Source: DAOPYU01 sp942493245
Lineage (GTDB): Bacteria > Sumerlaeota > Sumerlaeia > UBA8349
Length of the DNA stretch: 64,000 nt
Direction: 5' to 3'
Assembly (NCBI GenBank): GCA_942493245.1
Contig: OW818685.1
Location: 2,232,001-2,296,000 of the forward strand
The notes under the pieces were generated by a model, which worked only from the letters and a program-made list of their open reading frames with translations, had not been told where the DNA came from and did no database searches. This document shows positions 58,724 through 64,000 of the stretch, in pieces. How positions within the stretch are numbered: position 1 is the stretch's first letter; every line of letters begins with the position of its first letter. Made by a program: the position numbers and the translations under genes.

Positions 58724-59026
58724 GTACTTTGTCGCCTCCTGCGTTTCTTCTGTGGGGGAGAAATACCCCCGCGTCATTTTAATTCTGGAAAAAACTGCGG
58801 AAAAGTCAAGTCTCAAGGTTTTGGGGCGAATACCGTCAGATGCCCGGTCAGGGTCAAAATCTCACAGAATTCAAACTGGAAAAAAATGAGGGAGAGCAGG
58901 ATTCTCAGAAAAGGGAAAGAATGGGATGGACAAAAAACGTCTGTTCACGGTAAGTAACGAGGATAAAATGAGAACGGGCCGGAAGTCCCCAGGGGCAGGA
59001 TATGAGGTGGAAGCGGGAGGCGTACT

Positions 59027-59713
59027 GTGAGCAGCGAACAAATACTGGTGGTGGAAGACGAAGAAGACATTCTGGAACTTCTGCAATACAACCTGAAGAA
59101 AGCGGGTTACGACGTGAGCGGGGTAACCTCGGGCGAGAAGGCGCTGAAAGCCGTTCGCGATTCGGCGCCCGACCTGCTCCTGCTCGATCTGATGCTGCCG
59201 GGAGTGGATGGAGTCGAGGTATGCCGAATGTTGCGCGAGTCGCCCAAGACGTCCGATCTGCCGATTGTGATGCTGACGGCACGAGGCGAGGAACAGGATA
59301 TTGTCCGGGGCTTGGAGGCGGGTGCGGACGATTATGTGACGAAGCCGTTCAGTTCCCGGATTCTCCTGGCACGGATCTCCGCCGTCCTGCGGCGTAAGCA
59401 ATCGCCGCAACTGAACGAGAGCGATTTGTTGCGGGTGCACGATCTGGTGATAGATCCGGGGCGGCACAAGGTGTTTCATGGCGAGGAAGCGATTGATCTG
59501 ACCTCATCGGAGTTTCGCCTTCTGCACTATCTGTCGCGCAAGCCGGGGTGGGTCTTCACGCGCGATCAAATCGTCATCGCCGTGCATGGACACGATTATC
59601 CGGTCACAGACCGTTCGGTGGATGTGATGGTGGTCGGATTGCGCAAGAAGCTGGGAGATGCCGGTGACTGGATTGAGACGGTTCGCGGGGTGGGGTACCG
59701 CATGAAGGAATAA
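59027..59713 (+). CDS. phoB: Phosphate regulon response regulator PhoB
   Basis: OmpR-family response regulator of 228 residues. A receiver domain (ILVVEDEEDILELL, phosphoacceptor region LLLLDLMLPGVDGVEV, MLTARGEE, VTKPF) is joined to a C-terminal winged helix (IDLTSSEFRLLHYLSRKPGWVFTRDQIV then DRSVDVMVVGLRKKLGDAGDWIETVRGVGYRMK). A GTG start is supported by GGGAGG 6 bases upstream. Directly followed by phoR, and in the same block as pstS-pstC, which together justify the PhoB name. It is the likely reader of the CTAACA-type repeats at 7979 and 61852. Confidence 0.93.
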   Translation: MSSEQILVVEDEEDILELLQYNLKKAGYDVSGVTSGEKALKAVRDSAPDLLLLDLMLPGVDGVEVCRMLRESPKTSDLPIVMLTARGEEQDIVRGLEAGADDYVTKPFSSRILLARISAVLRRKQSPQLNESDLLRVHDLVIDPGRHKVFHGEEAIDLTSSEFRLLHYLSRKPGWVFTRDQIVIAVHGHDYPVTDRSVDVMVVGLRKKLGDAGDWIETVRGVGYRMKE

Positions 59714-59737
59714 TCCGCCGACTGAAAGGGAACGCTC

Positions 59738-61513
59738 ATGGGACGCATGCGTCTTTTCTGGTATATGTTTCCGTCGTATCTGATCATCACACTGATCGCG
59801 ATTGGCTCGGTGATCTGGACGGGTTCGAGTGTGTTGCCGCATTTTTATGAACAGCAGGCCAGGCATGATCTGGAAGCGCGCGCCCGGCTGGCTGAGCCTC
59901 AGGTTCGGAGCATCCTTCTTTCGGGCGACTATGCCGCGTGCGACGCCGCATGCAAGGATCTGGGAAAACGGTCTGATACGCGATTCACGCTGGTTCTGCC
60001 CACCGGGGAGGTGGTGGGCGATTCAAATGAAGATCCACGCCGCATGAAGAACCATCTGGAGAGACCGGAGATCGCCGAGGCTTTCTCAAAAGGAGAAGCG
60101 GGTGCGTCGGTCCATCCCAGCCCGACCTTGGGACAAACCATGGTATATGTCGCGGTCCCATTGAAAGATTCAAACCGTATCATTGGCGTTTTAAGAGCGG
60201 CTATTCCGTTGGTTCGGTTACAGGAAAGCCTGCACGTGATTCGGCGGGAACTTTTTCTGGCCGGCATTATTGTGGCCTTGTTGACCGGTTTGGTGTGTCT
60301 TTTTGTGACACGGAAACTGACTGCGCCGCTCGACGAATTGCGGCACGGCGCGCAACGTGTAGCCGAAGGCGACCTGAGTATCCATCTGCCCAGTTCCAAC
60401 ATGCTTGAGTTGAACGCGCTGGCCGAGGCGTTGAATGCCATGACCGGGCGTTTACGGGATCGGATCGCTGTTGTTTCACGTCAGGCAGAAGAGAGTGAGG
60501 CGATTCTGTCTTCCATGAGCGAAGGGGTCCTGGCCGTTGGACCCGATGAGAGTGTCATCAATCTGAATCCGGCAGCCGCCCGACTTCTGGGGACACACAT
60601 CGAACACGCGCAAGGCCGGAACCTGGAAGAGATCTCGCGGAATCCCGATTTTCTGGCGTTTGTCCGTGGAGCATTGGAAACTCGCAAGGCTTCCGAGGTG
60701 GAATTGATTCTCCACGACACAGGCAGACATTATTTGCGCATTCAGGCGTTGCCTTTGGCCGACCTGGAGGGAAGCCGAATGGGGGTCTTGTTTGTTCTCA
60801 ACGATCTGACTGTTTTGCGGCAGTTGGAAGTGGTACGCCGGGACTTTGTGGCCAACGTCTCGCACGAGTTGATGACCCCCATCACGCTGATCAAGGGTTT
60901 TGTCGAGACGCTTCAGGAAGGGGCGGCGGACGATTCCGAAGAACGCGCGCGATTCCTGACGATCATTGCGCGGCATACCAATCGCCTCGAAGCGATTATC
61001 AGCGATTTACTGATGCTGGCGCGGCTCGAACAGGAGACCGAGGAGCATGAGTTTGTGTTCTCTCGGGCGCCCCTTCGACCCGTTCTTGAGGCGGCTGTTG
61101 AGAACTGCCGTTATGAGATCGAGCAAAAGGGAATCCGGATGGAACTCGATTGTCCGACGGATCTACTGGCGCGCATGCAACCGGCTCTGATCGAGCATGC
61201 GGTGGTCAACCTTCTGACCAACTCGATCAAATACTCGGAGGCGAACACGCGGGTTCAGATTTCGGCGCGGGAAGAAGAGCGCGAAGTGGTGATCCGGGTC
61301 CGCGATGAAGGGTGCGGGATTCCGCAGGCGCATTTACCCCGGATATTCGAGCGTTTCTATCGGGTTGACAAGGCGCGCAGTCGGCAGGTGGGAGGAACGG
61401 GGCTGGGATTAGCGATCGTCAAGCACATCACGCTGATCCACAAAGGCCGGGTTTCGGTGGACAGTACCGTTGGTTCGGGCAGCGTTTTCCGGGTTCATTT
61501 ACCCTCCGTGTGA
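59738..61513 (+). CDS. phoR: Phosphate-responsive sensor kinase PhoR
   Basis: Membrane histidine kinase of 591 residues. TM helix near residues 9-30, a periplasmic region of about 135 residues (LEARARLAEPQVRSILLSG...), a second TM (FLAGIIVALLTGLVCLFVT), HAMP, then a PAS domain (ESEAILSSMSEGVLAVGPDESVINLNPAAARLLG) and HisKA. The phosphoacceptor is His376, but the usual H-E-L-R-T-P reads H-E-L-M-T-P here. HATPase follows (VNLLTNSIKYSEANTRVQI, VRDEGCGIPQAHLPRIFERFYRVD, GGTGLGLAIV). It starts 24 bases after phoB. A strong terminator follows, so phoB-phoR are a bicistron. Confidence 0.93.
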   Translation: MGRMRLFWYMFPSYLIITLIAIGSVIWTGSSVLPHFYEQQARHDLEARARLAEPQVRSILLSGDYAACDAACKDLGKRSDTRFTLVLPTGEVVGDSNEDPRRMKNHLERPEIAEAFSKGEAGASVHPSPTLGQTMVYVAVPLKDSNRIIGVLRAAIPLVRLQESLHVIRRELFLAGIIVALLTGLVCLFVTRKLTAPLDELRHGAQRVAEGDLSIHLPSSNMLELNALAEALNAMTGRLRDRIAVVSRQAEESEAILSSMSEGVLAVGPDESVINLNPAAARLLGTHIEHAQGRNLEEISRNPDFLAFVRGALETRKASEVELILHDTGRHYLRIQALPLADLEGSRMGVLFVLNDLTVLRQLEVVRRDFVANVSHELMTPITLIKGFVETLQEGAADDSEERARFLTIIARHTNRLEAIISDLLMLARLEQETEEHEFVFSRAPLRPVLEAAVENCRYEIEQKGIRMELDCPTDLLARMQPALIEHAVVNLLTNSIKYSEANTRVQISAREEEREVVIRVRDEGCGIPQAHLPRIFERFYRVDKARSRQVGGTGLGLAIVKHITLIHKGRVSVDSTVGSGSVFRVHLPSV

Positions 61514-61547
61514 GTGTTTCGGAAGTCCTGCGGATTATGCCGTTTTT

Positions 61548-61583
61548 ATCCGGGCTGGGAGGTGATCGCCTCCCAGCCCGGAT
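61548..61583 (+). terminator. Intrinsic terminator after phoR
   Basis: ATCCGGGCTGGGAGG (61548-61562) pairs perfectly with CCTCCCAGCCCGGAT (61569-61583) around a 6-base loop, followed by TTCATTTG. A run of T also precedes the stem (61543-61547), making it potentially bidirectional. It separates phoBR from pstSC, so the pst genes need their own promoter. Confidence 0.85.
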
Positions 61584-61997
61584 TTCATTTGAGTGGCTAA
61601 ATTCGATTCATTTCGCCCATTTTAGATCTATTTCCCTCCCGTCCATTTCTTATTACATCCTCATTTGCCCCTCATCTGGAGCTAACAATCGTCCTGTATC
61701 TTTCCGATCAAGGTTACCGAAGAGCCACGAGGCTTTGGGTAACATTTCAAGCGAGAGGTTGGATGGGACGGTGTGTTGGCAGATTCTCCCGTGATATGAC
61801 ACGGGATTCTTAGAAAGTCGGGGCCCCGGCTCACAAGAATAGAACCCGGCGCTAACACAATTCTAACATGCGCCTCACGTGGATTGAACACCCCTGTGAG
61901 AGAGTTACAGGGATGAGAGATGAGAAAGTATTCAGGACTTTATGAAAAGTCCCCAACGAGATTGAGTCGAGAGCTTTGAGGGAAGGGGAGGTAAATC
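61584..61997 (+). promoter_or_regulatory. pstS promoter and leader region
   Basis: A 414-base region upstream of pstS. It contains a Pho-box-like repeat (61852-61869), a CTAACA-like half-site near 61682, an inverted repeat CCCTGT/ACAGGG (61892-61912), and a 7-base hairpin GGACTTT-ATGA-AAAGTCC (61935-61952) in the leader. GGGGAGG lies before the ATG. A clear -10 is not obvious; PhoB-dependent promoters often lack a good -35. Confidence 0.5.
61852..61869. promoter_or_regulatory. Putative Pho box upstream of pstS
   Basis: CTAACAC-AATT-CTAACAT is a direct repeat with an 11-base period, the same layout and core (CTAACAn-AATT-CTAACAn) as the repeat at 7979-7996 before the PhoU-like/pit pair. It lies 128 bases upstream of the pstS start. 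Position and recurrence beside phosphate genes support PhoB binding. Confidence 0.7.
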
Positions 61998-62876
61998 ATG
62001 TTGAGTTTGAACAGTGTAACAAGAACCAGTGGGATCGTGTTGCTGGCGGCATCCATTTGTGCGTCCACGCTGGTGGCGGGTGCGCAGGAAGCGGCCAAAG
62101 CGGCGGCTCCGGAAAAGAGTGGCAACAAGGTCGTTGTGGATGGTTCCACAACCGTCGAACCGATCATGACCGCCTTCGCCGAGTACTACATGTCCCAACA
62201 TCCCGATGTGAACATCACGGTCAGCGGGACGGGGAGCAGCAATGGCGCCAAGAGTCTGTTGGGCGGGACGTGCGATGTGGCGTCAATGTCGCGTTTCATG
62301 AAGGACGGAGAGTTCAAGGGCGCACTGGAAAAGGGGGTCATGCCGGTGGCGCATCTGGTGGCGCTCGACGGCCTGGCTATCGTGGTCAACGTGGCCAATC
62401 CGGTGGCAGAACTGACGGTTCAGCAGGTGCGGGACATTTACGCCGGGCGGATTACCAACTGGAACCAGGTGGGCGGTCCGGACCTGAAGATTGTCAGTGT
62501 CGGGCGCGACACCAGCAGCGGTACATACGAATGCTTCGACAAGTTGGTGATGAACGAAGAGAAGATTATCTCGACCGCGGAGGTCACCTCCAGTAATGGT
62601 CAGGTGCGCCAGCGCGTGCAATCCACGCCCGCCGCGATCGGCTATGTCGGGCTGGGTTTCACGAAGGAACTGAAACCGCTGAAGATCAACGGGGTGGAGG
62701 CGAAGCCGGAGAATATCCTCAATGGTCAGTATCCAGTCGCACGCCCCCTGTTCGTCTTCACCAATGGGTACCCGAAACTGGGTTCGCCGCTCTTCGACTT
62801 TGTCACCATGCCGTTGACCGAAAACGGTCAGGAGATCATCAACAGCAAGGGTTTCATTCCGGTGACGAAGTACTGA
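61998..62876 (+). CDS. pstS: Phosphate ABC transporter substrate-binding protein PstS
   Basis: Periplasmic high-affinity phosphate-binding protein of 292 residues. Signal peptide GIVLLAASICASTLVAGAQ. The mature part opens VVDGSTTVEPIMTAFAEYYM and shows the phosphate-pocket segments ITVSGTGSSNGAKSLLGG, ASMSRFMKDGE, GRITNWNQVGGPDLKIVSVGRDTSSGTYECFDKLV and SSNGQVRQRVQSTPAAIGYVGLGF. These match the PstS type common in anaerobes and deltaproteobacteria. The pstC gene starts 70 bases later; a Pho-box-like repeat lies upstream. Confidence 0.95.
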   Translation: MLSLNSVTRTSGIVLLAASICASTLVAGAQEAAKAAAPEKSGNKVVVDGSTTVEPIMTAFAEYYMSQHPDVNITVSGTGSSNGAKSLLGGTCDVASMSRFMKDGEFKGALEKGVMPVAHLVALDGLAIVVNVANPVAELTVQQVRDIYAGRITNWNQVGGPDLKIVSVGRDTSSGTYECFDKLVMNEEKIISTAEVTSSNGQVRQRVQSTPAAIGYVGLGFTKELKPLKINGVEAKPENILNGQYPVARPLFVFTNGYPKLGSPLFDFVTMPLTENGQEIINSKGFIPVTKY

Positions 62877-62946
62877 AAACGAAAGCGGGTTTGATCCGGT
62901 TCAAGCGTCCGCGCGGAGATTTCTGACGAGAGGTGTGTGAGTCCTG

Positions 62947-64000
62947 GTGGAATTGAAACAAGCGAATCAGACAAATTCGGAACAGACCCTGGTGATGGAC
63001 AAGGGCGCCAACCGCAGGCAGCGGTTGAGCGCCCTTGTCGGCCATATCGTCCTGCTTTCCGTCACTTCCCTTTCGGCGGTGGCGGTTTTGTTTATCTTCT
63101 ACTTTGTCTTCCGGGATGCGCTTCCGTTCTTCAAGGAGCCGGGGCGTTTGGCTGAATTTTTCACGGGCACGAACTGGTATCCGTCGGCCCGGGAACCGCA
63201 CTTCGGCTCATTGCCGGTCATTCTGGGAAGCGTGCTCGTCACTGTGGGCGCGATCCTGTTTTCGGCGCCCCTGGGTCTGGCCGCGGCGCTCTGCCTGAGC
63301 GATGTGCTTTCCTTCTCCACGCGGCAGATTGTGAAGCCCGTCATCGAGATGCTGGCCGCGATCCCTTCGGTGGCGTTTGGTTTCTTCGCGCTTGTGGTCA
63401 TGGCCCCGCTTTTTCAGAGTGAAGGCGGGAAGATTCTCGCCGGGTTTTGCTCGCTCATCTGTTTCCCATTGCTTTTCCTGGTGGTTGTGGTGTTGGGCGA
63501 TTTGCTGACCACCTGGATCAAGCGCGATGGCGTTCGGTTGGCGACGCGGGTGGCCATCACGGTCGCTATTGGGATTCCGGGCTTTCTCCTGCTTGGCGCA
63601 TTTATCCTGCGGGTCAGTCAGATTCAGATTGCGAGCGGCACAAACGCGCTGAACGCCTCCATTATTCTGGGCATCATGGCCTTGCCCACCATCGTCAGTG
63701 TATCCGAGGACGCATTGTCCGCCGTCGGACGCGAATTGCGCGAGGGAAGTTATGCAATGGGCGCCACACGTGTCGAGACGCTCTTCAAAGTGGTGGTACC
63801 GGCGGCGGGCAGCGGGATTCTGGCCGCGGTGTTGCTGGGGTTGATGCGGGCCGTGGGTGAAACGATGGTGGTGTGGATGGCTGCTGGAAACGCAGCGCAG
63901 ATTCCAGACCCCTGGTACAACCTCCTGGCGCCGGTCCGCACCTTGACCGCCACCATTGCGGGGGATATGGGGGAGACCGAGATTGGCTCGACCCACTACC
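62947..64000 (+). CDS. pstC: Phosphate ABC transporter permease PstC (runs off the window)
   Basis: Inner-membrane permease of the Pst phosphate importer; 351 residues are visible and the gene continues past base 64000. An N-terminal helix (LSALVGHIVLLSVTSLSAVAVLFIFYFVF) precedes a periplasmic loop with TGTNWYPSAREPHFGSLPVILGSV, typical of PstC. The permease core has SDVLSFSTRQIVKPVIEMLAAIPSVAFGFFAL and the EAA-like loop ALSAVGRELREGSYAMGATRVETLFKVVVPAA. The start is GTG 62947 (first in frame after a stop at 62938); ATG 62995 is the alternative. pstA and pstB presumably follow. Confidence 0.93.
   Translation, partial: MELKQANQTNSEQTLVMDKGANRRQRLSALVGHIVLLSVTSLSAVAVLFIFYFVFRDALPFFKEPGRLAEFFTGTNWYPSAREPHFGSLPVILGSVLVTVGAILFSAPLGLAAALCLSDVLSFSTRQIVKPVIEMLAAIPSVAFGFFALVVMAPLFQSEGGKILAGFCSLICFPLLFLVVVVLGDLLTTWIKRDGVRLATRVAITVAIGIPGFLLLGAFILRVSQIQIASGTNALNASIILGIMALPTIVSVSEDALSAVGRELREGSYAMGATRVETLFKVVVPAAGSGILAAVLLGLMRAVGETMVVWMAAGNAAQIPDPWYNLLAPVRTLTATIAGDMGETEIGSTHY

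Noticed and set aside
1..64000. tRNA, rRNA, CRISPR arrays, transposases or prophage genes
   Set aside because: Both strands were scanned for T-loop motifs, long spaced direct repeats and mobile-element protein motifs; none was convincing.

Overview
This window is a chromosomal stretch of about 64 kb from a Gram-negative (diderm) bacterium. Evidence for an outer membrane is a type II secretion operon, an MlaA-type domain, several lipobox lipoproteins and a Tat-exported sulfatase. The mix of proteins (URO-D-family methyltransferase-like proteins, a sulfatase, PocR/PAS hybrid kinases, MlaA fused to a hydrolase, DUF3313/DUF4105/DUF4239 proteins, scattered palindromic repeats) resembles poorly cultured phyla such as Hydrogenedentota, Sumerlaeota or PVC relatives, or a deltaproteobacterium-like lineage. 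No rRNA or other decisive marker is present, so this is inference. I found no tRNA, rRNA, CRISPR array, transposase or prophage.

Layout. 1-7.3 kb (minus): gspE-F-G-H-I-J-K of a type II secretion system, with gspK cut by the window edge; the genes are mostly coupled by 4-base overlaps. 7.3-9.9 kb: a long regulatory region, then a DUF47/PhoU-like protein and a Pit phosphate transporter. 10.2-11.3 kb: a DUF4384+PEGA surface protein. 11.4-16.0 kb (minus): a GntR (YtrA-like) regulator, ABC ATPase, permease and two tandem-duplicated polytopic membrane proteins with a C-terminal zinc ribbon, plus the start of a third copy. 16.4-17.9 kb: an M17 aminopeptidase. 18-25.7 kb: two URO-D-family proteins and an FGGY sugar kinase, divergent from a three-gene 2-oxoacid/acetoin dehydrogenase complex (E1alpha, E1beta, E2) without E3.

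26-37.6 kb: an envelope island with a DUF4239 membrane protein, a DUF3313 lipoprotein, a 939-residue repeat-rich secreted protein, an MlaA-alpha/beta hydrolase fusion, a lipoprotein trypsin-like protease, a DUF4105 protein and a lipoprotein lipase. 37.7-44.2 kb: a 1773-residue hybrid histidine kinase translationally coupled to a receiver-histidine kinase. 44.2-52.8 kb: a sulfatase, a Kef-type antiporter, and two GT-C-like membrane proteins flanking a TPR protein. 53-58.7 kb: fmt, an HDOD protein with a second GspE/PilB ATPase, a lone OppF-like ATPase and grpE. 59-64 kb: phoB, phoR, pstS and pstC (cut by the right edge).

The most coherent functional story is phosphate. An 11-base-period direct repeat of the form CTAACAn-AATT-CTAACAn lies upstream of both the PhoU-like/pit pair (7979-7996) and pstS (61852-61869), more than 50 kb apart, and phoB-phoR sits beside pstS. 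This suggests one PhoB regulon covering a low-affinity and a high-affinity phosphate uptake system. The most novel-looking units are the duplicated zinc-ribbon ABC operon and the MlaA-hydrolase fusion island.
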